Shown: positions 7,783-16,070, numbered from the stretch's first letter. The stretch is 16,760 bases of DNA from an uncultured Lachnospiraceae bacterium (GCA_947165105.1 CAMUZC010000031.1:1-16760); one strand, 5' to 3'. The notes: generated by a model from the letters alone, not told the origin. Made by a program: numbers and translations.

Positions 7783-7982
7783 TTACTTTTCCACTCCTTT
7801 ATATCTTTTACTGCAAAGCCTCTATCAGCTTGTTTATCAACATCAAATGTATTTAAAATCCATTGTTCTTGCTTGTGCCATTCTGTTGATTTAAATTCTA
7901 TATTTTTTGGAATTATGTTTCTATATGCTGTTTCACCTTTCCAGTTTGTGTATAATATTTTAACAATTTCTTTTTCATCCAT
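7767..7982 (-). CDS. Small conserved protein (71 aa) with a GxT-TEWH-QW-K-R motif
   Basis: This 71-aa protein consists of one small domain. Conserved-looking positions are NWKGE (14-18), a following RNIIP, STEWHKQEQW (32-41), FDVDKQADRGFAVKDI and a final Lys-rich end. I recognise the pattern as that of short stand-alone proteins found across bacteria and phages, but I cannot name a function. It begins one base after the HAD gene stop, with its SD (AAGGAG) inside that gene. It ends 16 bp inside asnB copy 1, so all three are translationally coupled. The coupling suggests it works with the HAD protein or with AsnB. There is no membrane segment. Confidence 0.8.
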   Translation of the reverse strand: MDEKEIVKILYTNWKGETAYRNIIPKNIEFKSTEWHKQEQWILNTFDVDKQADRGFAVKDIKEWKSKCVDL

Positions 7983-7983
7983 A

Positions 7984-8796
7984 TTATAACAACTCCTTAC
8001 AATATTTATCTGTTTCCTTTTCTTCCTTTGAATAATACTCTTTTTTTAGATCAAAGTATTTATTTATTAAGTTTTTATCTTGACTCAAAATCTTTCTTAT
8101 CTCTATATTTTTAGCTCTTAAATTAATTTCATAATCGTCAAATTCCTTTATCTCTAAATCTAATAAGCCTTTTTCATTATCCTTTGATACAAAATCATCT
8201 ATTGCTTTAGCCATAATTTTACAGCCCGGCTCATTCGTCATCAACATAAAATACTCATTCACAGGCTTTTTCAAAAAATCATACTGTTTTGCAAGTTCTT
8301 TTAAAGCATACATATCTGATGACATTCTTGGATAAAACGGTAAATTAACAAATGTAACACTTTTATCTGGTACAGGATATTCAGTATAATTACTTTCATC
8401 AAATAGTTCTTGTAAAAAATTATACTCTGTTCTATTATCATCAAAAAACAAAATTTCATCATAATTTAAGGCAGTAACAATTTTGTTTTGTCCAGCTCTA
8501 TATAGATAATTTTCTCTTGTTCCAAGCTTTGGTTCAAGAAAATTTTCCCTTCCTATAACTTTTTTAAATACTCCTCTATATTCCTCAGGTAATTTATCTA
8601 AAAAATATTTATTTGCACTAGTTATCGATGCTGACGTAAATATAACACTATCTACACCTTTGCCTTTCACTTCACTTAATTTTTGTAATAATACTGTTAT
8701 TTTTGGCCTTAATACTACTTTTAGATCGTTACTATTGTTTGATGTTTCAAGACTTCTTAGAGTTTCATCTAAATCAAGAACTATTACTTTACTCAT
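7984..8796 (-). CDS. HAD-superfamily phosphatase-like protein (NIF/FCP1-type)
   Basis: The 270-aa protein begins with HAD motif I, DLDET (nucleophile Asp8, acid/base Asp10). Motif II is FTSAS with Thr54, a motif III Lys lies in the FKKVIG region (78-79), and motif IV is FFDDN with Asp119-Asp120. The arrangement, with a short cap and an LRPK segment near residue 30, resembles the NLI-interacting/FCP1 branch. A helical, charged C-terminal part (about 165-270) has no match I recognise and may be a cap or a partner-binding domain. The catalytic residues are intact, so it is likely an active phosphatase, but the substrate is unknown. It lies 17 bp after the methyltransferase gene and 1 bp before the 71-aa gene. 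It could be a protein or small-molecule phosphatase; no evidence decides. Confidence 0.8.
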   Translation of the reverse strand: MSKVIVLDLDETLRSLETSNNSNDLKVVLRPKITVLLQKLSEVKGKGVDSVIFTSASITSANKYFLDKLPEEYRGVFKKVIGRENFLEPKLGTRENYLYRAGQNKIVTALNYDEILFFDDNRTEYNFLQELFDESNYTEYPVPDKSVTFVNLPFYPRMSSDMYALKELAKQYDFLKKPVNEYFMLMTNEPGCKIMAKAIDDFVSKDNEKGLLDLEIKEFDDYEINLRAKNIEIRKILSQDKNLINKYFDLKKEYYSKEEKETDKYCKELL

Positions 8797-8813
8797 AAAC
8801 TCACTCTTCCCAA

Positions 8814-9734
8814 TTATTTAATCTTTTTAATTTTAGCCACAAAAAATCCCTCATACCTATCATTAGGGCATACACATATAGTACCTGGTAATTTTGTTGG
8901 AAGTAAAGGTAATTCCTCTTTTCCTTCAAAATCAATTGGAACTAATTCTGCATTGTTTTCTTTAAGAACATGATTTACTATATCTTCATTTTCTTGAGCT
9001 AAAATTGAACATGTAGAATATACTAATTCTTTTCCAGGTTTCAAAACTTTAATAGCTTTTCTTAATAAAGTCAACTGTGTTTTAGAAGATTTCTGAACTA
9101 ATGTAGGCGTAAAAAATTGAAATGTTTTATCGTTATCAAAATCTAAAGTTCCACTACCACTGCAAGGTGCGTCTAATAAAATTCTATCAAATGAGAAAAA
9201 GTCATCAATGTTCCTTGAATCTTTTCTCATTATATATACAGAACTTGCTCCTTGCTTATCTATGTTGTATTTCAAGCGTTCTGCACGAATGGTATTCATT
9301 TCACATGCTGTAATATTAGCATTATTTTTGGTTAAAGCTGCAATTTGAGTAGTTTTTCCTCCTGGTGCAGCTGCCATATCTAAAATATCTTCACTTTCTT
9401 GTGGTTCTAAAACAATTGGTGGTAACATTGAAGATAAGTTTTGCAAATAAATTTCACCATTTTCATATATGTCTAATTCTTGCAAATCCGCTTCTGATTT
9501 ATTCTTAATAATCAAAGCACAATCTGACCATGAAACTGTTTCGAAATCAACACCTTCAATTTTTAGTTTTTGCTTTACATCTTCAACATCTGCCTTAATT
9601 GTATTTATTCTTAGGGAAACAATTCTTTTTGATTTATATCCATCTAATATTCTATCAATATCTTGTTTTTCATATTGTTTCTCTAACATTTCCATTAAGT
9701 AATCTCTATTTAGATTTTTTTGATTTTCATCCAT
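8814..9734 (-). CDS. NOL1/NOP2/Sun family RNA (cytosine-5) methyltransferase
   Basis: This enzyme transfers a methyl group from SAM to C5 of a cytosine in RNA, typically rRNA or tRNA. The 306-aa protein has an N-terminal substrate region (about 1-90), a SAM-binding motif DMAAAPGGKT starting at Asp119, the motif IV DAPCSGSG with Cys191 and the motif VI STCS with Cys242. The two cysteines are the pair used by this family for catalysis and product release. It is shorter than RsmB (about 440 aa) and lacks the NusB-like N-terminal domain, so it is closer to the RsmF/YebU-type or archaeal-like short Sun proteins. No PUA domain is evident at the C-terminus. It is the second gene of the asnB operon, 22 bp after copy 2. 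The modified site cannot be told from sequence. Confidence 0.9.
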   Translation of the reverse strand: MDENQKNLNRDYLMEMLEKQYEKQDIDRILDGYKSKRIVSLRINTIKADVEDVKQKLKIEGVDFETVSWSDCALIIKNKSEADLQELDIYENGEIYLQNLSSMLPPIVLEPQESEDILDMAAAPGGKTTQIAALTKNNANITACEMNTIRAERLKYNIDKQGASSVYIMRKDSRNIDDFFSFDRILLDAPCSGSGTLDFDNDKTFQFFTPTLVQKSSKTQLTLLRKAIKVLKPGKELVYSTCSILAQENEDIVNHVLKENNAELVPIDFEGKEELPLLPTKLPGTICVCPNDRYEGFFVAKIKKIK

Positions 9735-9756
9735 ATAAATTGTCTCCCATTTTTAA

Positions 9757-11586
9757 TTAATTCTCAAAAAATTGTTTATACCAAATTAAGAACACATAAA
9801 TTGTCCAGATTTTTCTACTGTTATCTTTTTTCAATTGAATATGCTCATCTAATAATTTAACTATTTCTTCTGTAACAAAATACTTCTTAGCTGTTTCAGA
9901 TTCAAATTCCTTTTTAACAATATTATAGTATTTCTCTTGTTTTAACCATTCTCTTGTAGGAACTGGGAATCCTAGTTTCTTTCTAGAAGCAACTTTTTCA
10001 GGCATATTCTTTAAAGCTGCTTTTCTCATTGCAACCTTTGTTTGACCATCTTTTGTAACTTTATATTTTGCTGGAATAGTTCTTGCTAAATTCCAAACTT
10101 CTTTGTCTAAGAATGGTACACGAAGCTCTAATGAATTTGCCATACTCATTCTATCTGCTTTTAATAAAATATCACCAATCATCCAGAAGTTGATATCAAT
10201 GTATTGCATTCTTGTAACATCATCCATACCTTTTGTATCTTCATAAAATGGTTTAGTTATTTCTTCCGGCTTTTTCATACCTTCAGTATTTTTTAATATT
10301 TTACGTTTTTCTTTGTCAGAGAATAAATTAGCATTACCAATAAATCTCTCTTCCAATGTTTTACTTGCTCTATTTGCATAGCTTTTTCCTGGGAATTCTA
10401 CTGGAATTGCATTTAAAATACCAGCTATTCCTTTCCAAGCAAAACGTGGTAATAATTTACTATAACGTAAGCTGAATGGTTCATGATAAATTCTATATCC
10501 ACCAAATAACTCATCTGCTCCTTCTCCTGAAAGAACAACTTTTACATGCTCACTTGCAATTTTGCACACATAATATAATGCAACACAAGATGGGTCAGCA
10601 TGTGGTTGATCCATGTAATATTGAACTTTTGGAACAATCTCCCAAAATTCATCATCTTCAATTCTTTTGAAGTAATGATCTTGTCCAATTTCTTCTGCTA
10701 ATTCTTTTGCATAATCAATTTCATTATATTTGTTATAATTAAATCCAACTGTAAAGCTCTTTTGCCCTTTAAATTGAGTTGCTACATAGCTTGAATCAAC
10801 ACCACTTGATAAGAAACATCCAACTTCTACATCACTAATTTTATGAGCTTCAACTGAATCTTTGAAAACCTTATCAATTTCTTCAACTAATTTATCTTCT
10901 TCCCAAGAATCATTAACCATAAATTCTGGTTTCCAATATCTTGTTATTTCTAGTTTTCCATCTTTAAATTTCAAATAATGACCTGGTTGTAAACAATAAA
11001 TGTCTTTGAAAAATGTATCATTTGGAACACCATATTGGAAAGATAAGTAGTTTTGTAAAGCTGATTCATTTAATTCTTTCTTAACATTTGGATGAGTCAA
11101 AATACACTTGATTTCAGAACCGAAAATCAAATCTTTTCCAACTTGTGTATAGTACATAGGCTTAATTCCAAAGAAATCTCTTGCAATAAATAATTCCTTA
11201 GAAACTAAGTCCCAAATTGCTATTCCAAACATACCTCTAAATTTATTTAACACTTCTGGTCCATATTCTTCATAACCATGTAATATAACCTCAGTATCTG
11301 TCTTTGTTTTGAATATATGTCCTTTACTGATTAAATCTTCACGAATACCTTGATAATTATAGATTTCTCCATTAAAAACTATTACTTTAGTACCATCTTC
11401 ATTATATATAGGTTGAGTTCCATCAGCTAAGTCAATAATTGATAATCTTCTAAAACCTAAAGCTATGTCATCATCAACATGACTTCCCTTACTATCTGGA
11501 CCTCTATATATTATTTTTTCCATCATGTTTTCTATTACTTGTTCTTTGTTTTCTACCTTACCAGTAAACCCACAGAAACCACACAT
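9757..11586 (-). CDS. asnB: Asparagine synthetase (glutamine-hydrolysing), copy 2
   Basis: The 609-aa protein carries the same two domains as copy 1. The glutaminase domain has Cys2, RRLSIIDL, FNGEIYN (Asn72) and Asp97. The synthetase domain has LSSGVDSS, in which Ser261 replaces the first Gly of the usual SGGxDS PP-loop. VVLSGEGADELFGGY and ELRVPFLDKEVW are intact. The substitution occurs in other AsnB proteins and need not abolish activity. The ATG has an ideal SD (AAAGGAGA). It is the first gene of the operon and lies about 60-90 bp downstream of a modest promoter. No T-box or other leader riboswitch is visible in the short leader. Two AsnB paralogues in one operon suggest different acceptors, or one copy devoted to something other than asparagine supply. 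Confidence 0.92.
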   Translation of the reverse strand: MCGFCGFTGKVENKEQVIENMMEKIIYRGPDSKGSHVDDDIALGFRRLSIIDLADGTQPIYNEDGTKVIVFNGEIYNYQGIREDLISKGHIFKTKTDTEVILHGYEEYGPEVLNKFRGMFGIAIWDLVSKELFIARDFFGIKPMYYTQVGKDLIFGSEIKCILTHPNVKKELNESALQNYLSFQYGVPNDTFFKDIYCLQPGHYLKFKDGKLEITRYWKPEFMVNDSWEEDKLVEEIDKVFKDSVEAHKISDVEVGCFLSSGVDSSYVATQFKGQKSFTVGFNYNKYNEIDYAKELAEEIGQDHYFKRIEDDEFWEIVPKVQYYMDQPHADPSCVALYYVCKIASEHVKVVLSGEGADELFGGYRIYHEPFSLRYSKLLPRFAWKGIAGILNAIPVEFPGKSYANRASKTLEERFIGNANLFSDKEKRKILKNTEGMKKPEEITKPFYEDTKGMDDVTRMQYIDINFWMIGDILLKADRMSMANSLELRVPFLDKEVWNLARTIPAKYKVTKDGQTKVAMRKAALKNMPEKVASRKKLGFPVPTREWLKQEKYYNIVKKEFESETAKKYFVTEEIVKLLDEHIQLKKDNSRKIWTIYVFLIWYKQFFEN

Positions 11587-11646
11587 TATTTACATCTCTC
11601 CTTTGAGTTTTTTCAAACTTATTTTTCTTCTATTTTTACATGTCCT

Positions 11647-11675
11647 ATTTAATCATTAAAATGGATTTTTTTCAA
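11647..11675 (-). promoter_or_regulatory. Probable promoter of the asnB2-to-asnB1 operon
   Basis: TTGAAA (11675-11670), 17 bp and TTAAAT (11652-11647; 4/6 match to TATAAT). It lies between the upstream terminator and the asnB2 SD and gives a leader of only about 55 nt. The -10 is weak, so the call is tentative. Confidence 0.45.
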
Positions 11676-11721
11676 GGCTTTAAACAAATTTTCTTTCACC
11701 GTTAATAGTTAAATATAAGAA

Positions 11722-11750
11722 AAACCACGGTTAAAATATAACCGTGGTTT
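11722..11750 (-). terminator. Strong intrinsic terminator of the single-TM protein gene
   Basis: A perfect 12-bp GC-containing stem (AAACCACGGTTA / TAACCGTGGTTT) with a 5-nt loop is followed on the minus strand by TTCTTATATTT. It sits 16 bp after the TAG of the gene at 11767-12276 and insulates the asnB operon. Confidence 0.85.
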
Positions 11751-11766
11751 CAAATTTAATTTTGCT

Positions 11767-12276
11767 CTATGACTCCATAATTAGGATTTCTATTTCTTTC
11801 TCCCTTCTTGAGTGTTTTGAGCAGATTAAAATCAATTCTTGAAATTTTTTTGAAAATTCCGCGTATACATCAAGCTGTTCTATTCTTGTGTTATGCCACT
11901 TCTTCATTAAGTCAGCTTTTTCGTAAATAAGTTCACCTGCACAACGTAAAACGTATCTCAAGCTCAATGTGTCATATACTGGCATTTTAAATTCAGCTGT
12001 TCCTATTGGAATATTAAGCTGTTCTTGTTCATCAATTATTCCCTTTGATTTTAATTCCGTTAGAAATTCCGTACTTGACATTTCTTTGTCAAAATACATT
12101 TCGAATCTATCAAAGATTCTTATGAATTCTTCAATTAGTTTCGTTAATTCCCTGTTGTCACTCTCAATTAGACTTCTGTAATTCCTCCGAATTGAATTAG
12201 CTGTTTTCTTATAAAAAGCAACAGCACCTGCAATTAGTAACAGCTCACATAAAATTACAATGATATAATTTAACAT
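11767..12276 (-). CDS. Orphan single-pass membrane protein with cytoplasmic helical domain
   Basis: I do not recognise this 169-aa protein. Residues 4-22 form one hydrophobic segment followed by YKKTANSIRRNYR. The positive-inside rule therefore predicts an uncleaved N-terminal anchor with the rest in the cytoplasm. The cytoplasmic part is mostly charged helix with coiled-coil tendency (about 35-75 and 115-165). The open frame reaches an ATG at 12285, but that ATG lies inside the SD (AAAGGATG). The ATG at 12276, 8 nt further on, is the better start. It has its own promoter and a strong terminator, so it is monocistronic. Its promoter and leader resemble those of the HTH gene at 5753. It could be a partner of the neighbouring ABC exporter or an unrelated accessory gene. 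Confidence 0.75.
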   Translation of the reverse strand: MLNYIIVILCELLLIAGAVAFYKKTANSIRRNYRSLIESDNRELTKLIEEFIRIFDRFEMYFDKEMSSTEFLTELKSKGIIDEQEQLNIPIGTAEFKMPVYDTLSLRYVLRCAGELIYEKADLMKKWHNTRIEQLDVYAEFSKKFQELILICSKHSRREKEIEILIMES

Positions 12277-12305
12277 ATAGAGCATCCTTTCTTTAATTAA
12301 AGCAT

Positions 12306-12320
12306 ATAGATAGATAAACG
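12306..12320 (-). repeat. Leader motif shared with the HTH gene, copy 2
   Basis: Minus-strand CGTTTATCTATCTAT in the 5' UTR of the single-TM protein gene, 12/15 identical to the copy at 5778-5792 with only C/T differences. Like the first copy, it lies between an ATGGTATAAT-type -10 region and a GAAAGGATG ribosome-binding site. Confidence 0.45.
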
Positions 12321-12330
12321 AATTAGCTCT

Positions 12331-12359
12331 ATTATACCATCATTTTTAAAAGCTTGCAA
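12331..12359 (-). promoter_or_regulatory. Sigma-A promoter of the single-TM protein gene
   Basis: TTGCAA (12359-12354), 17 bp and TATAAT (12336-12331), with TGG just before the -10. It starts 24 bp after the stop of the ABC gene. The -10 context ATGGTATAAT is identical over ten bases to that of the HTH-gene promoter. Confidence 0.8.
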
Positions 12360-12382
12360 ATCCAACTATGTTTGAACCATTT

Positions 12383-14125
12383 TTAAACCAAACTATTGTA
12401 ATAAGAATTATAAAGCTTACTGTAATATCCTCCTGATTCCACTAACTCATCATGATTTCCTTCTTCAACAATCTTACCATTGCTTAAAACTATAATCTTA
12501 TCAACATTAACAATAGTTGCCAATCTATGTGCTATAAAGATTGATGTTTTCTCTTTAGACAATTTGTCCACAGATTCTTGAATTAATTGTTCAGTAGTTG
12601 TATCAATATTAGCAGTTGCCTCATCTAAAATAAATACTGATGGATTTAAAGCAAAAATTCTAGCAAATGCTAATAATTGCTTTTCTCCTGCCGAAAATGA
12701 ATTTCCACGTTCTCTTGCAATTTCTTCTAATCCATTTTCTTGATTTTCTATAAACTCATTTGCAGATGCCAGCTTAATAGCTTCTTCAATTTTTTCATCA
12801 GAAATATCATTAAACAATTTAATATTATCTTTAATTGATTTTGCATAAATAAATGGATCTTGAAGTATTGTACCAATATTTCTTCTTAAATCTGCAAGAT
12901 TTATATCATTTATATTAATACCATCAATTAAAATCTCTCCTTTTTGAATAGTATAAAATTTATTAATCAAATTAGTAATTGTAGTCTTTCCAGAGCCAGT
13001 TTTTCCAACTAATGCAACACTTTGTCCTGGTTCAATTGTGAAGCTCACATCCTTCAAAATCCATTTTTCATCTTCATATGCAAACCACACATTTTTAAAC
13101 TCAATTTTACCTTTAATCTTATCAACTCTCTTGCCAGAATCAAAATCTTCTTGCAATTCTTCTTTATCTAAAATCTCATATACTTTATCAATAGATGTAA
13201 CCGCTTCTTCAACAATCTCAACATTTTCAATAATTCTATTAATTGGATCAAATAGATTTCTCAAATATGTAATAAACATATAAATTACACCAACTTCTAA
13301 ATTCTCACCAATTAGTTTATTAATCACAGCCCAAATAACAATTGCAATTCCTAAGTTTTCTATTAAAACCATTATTGCAGGTAATAAACCTTGCAAAAGT
13401 CCCATAGGCTTAATTGTATTTCTAAATTCGTTTGTAATATCTTCGCACTCTTTTTGTTTTTCTTTCTGTCTATTAAATATTTTTATTACCTTTAACCCAT
13501 ATATAGACTCAGAGAAAAATATATTCATTTTTGTTCGAACAATCTTTACTGCTGCATACGTCTTATTTAATAATTTTGTAATTATCAAAGATGATATAAT
13601 AATAAGTGGAATAATTATCAAACTAACTGCTGCTAACTTGTAACTAATATAAACCATTACTCCTAATAGTCCCACTATTATAAATACATCTTTAACAATA
13701 GTCGTTACTACATCACTAAATAATGCATACACATCTTCAATATCGCTAATAATTCTTACAAAAAGCGTACCTGAAGGTGTTTTATCATGAAACTTGATAT
13801 TTGCTTTTTCCATATATGTATACATTCTATTTCGTAAATCATAAACAACACTCTCACCAATTATACCTGTCCTTGTACCATTAAAATACTCAAGAAAGTT
13901 TTCTAATAATACTAATCCAATATATATGTATGCAATAATAGAAACTGATAACCACTCTTGTGCTTCAACTCCATTTTTCAGAAAGTCATCAATTAAAACT
14001 CTAATTAAATAAGGTTTTACAAGAGCAAGAATATCTATTAATAATGCAAGAATTGTAACAAATACAACTGTTTTTCTATATGGTTTAATCATGCCTGTAA
14101 TTCTTTTTAATGTCTTATTTTTCAC
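12383..14125 (-). CDS. ABC exporter half-transporter with consensus ATPase site (BmrD/TM288-like)
   Basis: The 580-aa protein is a fused membrane-ATPase half of a type IV (MsbA-like) exporter. An N-terminal six-helix membrane domain (about 15-315) precedes a nucleotide-binding domain (about 345-570). The NBD has Walker A GKTGSGKTT with Lys380, a Q-loop LQDPF, Walker B FILDE with catalytic Glu502 and an intact switch His533 (AHR). Its signature is non-canonical, FSAGE at 477-481 in place of LSGGQ. This combination is typical of the active-site half of heterodimeric exporters such as TM287/288, LmrCD and BmrCD. The start is GTG, preceded by AGGAGG. It lies 40 bp after the partner gene. The substrate is unknown; multidrug or peptide export is the usual role. 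Confidence 0.9.
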   Translation of the reverse strand: MKNKTLKRITGMIKPYRKTVVFVTILALLIDILALVKPYLIRVLIDDFLKNGVEAQEWLSVSIIAYIYIGLVLLENFLEYFNGTRTGIIGESVVYDLRNRMYTYMEKANIKFHDKTPSGTLFVRIISDIEDVYALFSDVVTTIVKDVFIIVGLLGVMVYISYKLAAVSLIIIPLIIISSLIITKLLNKTYAAVKIVRTKMNIFFSESIYGLKVIKIFNRQKEKQKECEDITNEFRNTIKPMGLLQGLLPAIMVLIENLGIAIVIWAVINKLIGENLEVGVIYMFITYLRNLFDPINRIIENVEIVEEAVTSIDKVYEILDKEELQEDFDSGKRVDKIKGKIEFKNVWFAYEDEKWILKDVSFTIEPGQSVALVGKTGSGKTTITNLINKFYTIQKGEILIDGININDINLADLRRNIGTILQDPFIYAKSIKDNIKLFNDISDEKIEEAIKLASANEFIENQENGLEEIARERGNSFSAGEKQLLAFARIFALNPSVFILDEATANIDTTTEQLIQESVDKLSKEKTSIFIAHRLATIVNVDKIIVLSNGKIVEEGNHDELVESGGYYSKLYNSYYNSLV

Positions 14126-14165
14126 TATTTCAACCTCCTAACTATTTTTATTTTTCAATGTACAT

Positions 14166-15908
14166 TTACTTTAAAAATTCTGGGCTACTTCTTTCAGCTT
14201 GATTTTTATAAAACTCATAATATTTCTCTTTATTAGCAAGTAAATCTCTGTGAATTCCTCTTTCAACTATTTCTCCATGTTCTAAAACCACAATTTCATC
14301 ACAATGTTTTATATCTGAAATTCTATTTGAAATAATAATACAAGTTTTGTTATCTGTAAGATTCTTAATATTGTGTAGTAAGCTTTCTTCTGTTTTATTA
14401 TCAAGTGCTGAAAAAGTATCATCAAAAATAACAATATTACTTTGATTTAAGAAAGCTCTTGATATTGTAACTCTCTGCTTTTGACCACCAGATAAATCTA
14501 TTCCCTTTTCGCCTATTATAGTATTTATTCCATCTGGCATTTTTTCAATTTCACTGTAAATCATTGATGATTTCGTACTTTCAATAATATCATCTTCATC
14601 ATATATATCTCTAAACAAATTTATATTATCTTTCAAAGTAGATGAAAACAAGAAATTATCCTGAGTTATATAACAAATATTATGTCTTATAGTATCTGTT
14701 TTAATTTGATTTATGTCTTTTCCATCAATAAATATTTTTCCATCTGGTATTTTGTATAACTTAAGCAATAAATTCATTAAAGTTGTTTTACCACTTCCAA
14801 TTACACCAATAATACCAAGTGATTTTCCTTGCTTAATTTCAATATTAATATCTTTTAAAACATTTTCATTTCCGTCTGGATATTTATATGATAAATTTTT
14901 AATTACAATATCACCTTTCAAATCTTCCGGTTTATAATTATAAATTTCAATTTTCTCTTCTTTCAAATTTAAGAAATCATCTAATCTCTTATATGCAACC
15001 TGAAATCTTTTTAGATGTTTTACCATCCATGGAATCCATCTAATTGGATCCTGTAAAACCAGCATATATCCATTAAATGCGACAAAATCTCCAACTGAAA
15101 TGTCGCCATTTAAAACCATTTTACTACCAAATAAAATTGATAGCCCCATCCCTATACCTATTCCTAAGTTCATAAAAATACTGATCAATGTTTCAATTTT
15201 TATTACCTCAACATTAGTATTTTTTAAACTAGTATTTTTCTTTATAAATTCTTCAATTTGTCTTTTTTCTCCAACATATGCTTTTGTAGTTCTAATACTA
15301 TCTGTACTTTCTTGGACATATTCAGATAAATTTGTGAATTTTTTTCTTGACTCATTGTAGTGTTTTTCAATTTTCTTTACCATCATTAGTATTAAAACAA
15401 TGCTAATTGTTATTGGCAAAAGTACTATTAATGTTAGTTTTGTATTGGTTGCTTGAACCATTGTAAACGCTACAATCAAGAAGTTTAAAACAAATCTTAC
15501 AATTAAAGTAATAACATTTGATATAAATTTTCTTACCTGATTTATATCCTTAACAAAGTAAGACATTATATCTCCGTTTTTCATTTTTTCTAATGTAGAT
15601 ACATCCGTTTTTAGCATTTTTTCATATATTGTATCTCTTATTGTTTTAGTATTATTTCTTCCAATTTTAGCATCAATCATTTTCCAAGTGACCCTTACAG
15701 TTATTAATACTAAACACATCAATAGTAATAAAAGTACTGTATGAATAATTTGTTCTTTATTCGTATCTAAATTATAAAGTAAATCAACTATTTGTCCCAG
15801 TAATTTTGATGGAACTGTTAGTAGATATACATTTATTGCTATAAAAATTATTTCTATTAGCAATAAAAGAGTATTTTTTTTGTATAAATTTAAAAGTGTC
15901 TTTTTCAA
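14166..15908 (-). CDS. ABC exporter half-transporter with degenerate ATPase site (BmrC/TM287-like)
   Basis: This is the partner half-transporter, also 580 aa, with six N-terminal membrane helices (about 12-300) and an NBD (about 330-565). Walker A is intact (GVIGSGKTT, Lys374) and the signature is canonical (LSGGQ, 472-476). Walker B reads VIFDDT, with Asp497 where the catalytic Glu belongs. The H-loop reads SNR, with Asn528 instead of His. Its own ATP site is therefore predicted to bind but not hydrolyse efficiently. The degenerate residues fall in the same composite site as the partner's poor signature. The start is TTG with a strong SD (AAAGGAGG); no in-frame ATG lies near. No clear sigma-A promoter is visible between the 16078-16101 terminator and this gene, so transcription may read through from the 5S-like RNA promoter. 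Confidence 0.9.
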   Translation of the reverse strand: MKKTLLNLYKKNTLLLLIEIIFIAINVYLLTVPSKLLGQIVDLLYNLDTNKEQIIHTVLLLLLMCLVLITVRVTWKMIDAKIGRNNTKTIRDTIYEKMLKTDVSTLEKMKNGDIMSYFVKDINQVRKFISNVITLIVRFVLNFLIVAFTMVQATNTKLTLIVLLPITISIVLILMMVKKIEKHYNESRKKFTNLSEYVQESTDSIRTTKAYVGEKRQIEEFIKKNTSLKNTNVEVIKIETLISIFMNLGIGIGMGLSILFGSKMVLNGDISVGDFVAFNGYMLVLQDPIRWIPWMVKHLKRFQVAYKRLDDFLNLKEEKIEIYNYKPEDLKGDIVIKNLSYKYPDGNENVLKDINIEIKQGKSLGIIGVIGSGKTTLMNLLLKLYKIPDGKIFIDGKDINQIKTDTIRHNICYITQDNFLFSSTLKDNINLFRDIYDEDDIIESTKSSMIYSEIEKMPDGINTIIGEKGIDLSGGQKQRVTISRAFLNQSNIVIFDDTFSALDNKTEESLLHNIKNLTDNKTCIIISNRISDIKHCDEIVVLEHGEIVERGIHRDLLANKEKYYEFYKNQAERSSPEFLK

Positions 15909-15936
15909 TATTTTCCCTCCTTTAATTATGTATATT

Positions 15937-15966
15937 TTATTTACTGTTTACTTTAACTTTTTTAAT
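15937..15966 (-). other. Possible 9-codon leader ORF with ATT start ahead of the ABC genes
   Basis: A full SD (AAGGAGG, ending at 15973) is followed at a 6-nt spacing by ATT, then eight Lys/Val-rich codons and TAA, 28 bp ahead of the ABC start codon. ATT is a rare start codon, so translation is uncertain. The SD has no other usable start. It could be a regulatory leader peptide or a decayed gene start. Confidence 0.25.
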
Positions 15967-16070
15967 AATCTACCTCCTTATTATTTTTTTATAATTTCGT
16001 TATTAAACATTTCTTTTATTATCATTTATAAAATTGGGTTAGATTTTATAGATGTAAAACATAAAGACGC

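Noticed and set aside
11587..11766. T-box or amino-acid riboswitch ahead of the asnB operon
   Set aside because: The leader from the likely promoter is only about 55 nt and lacks a T-box sequence or specifier stem. The hairpin at 11722-11750 is the terminator of the upstream gene.
12277..12285. Upstream ATG at 12285 as start of the single-TM protein
   Set aside because: This ATG is part of the SD (AAAGGATG) for the ATG at 12276, and no SD precedes it at a usable distance.
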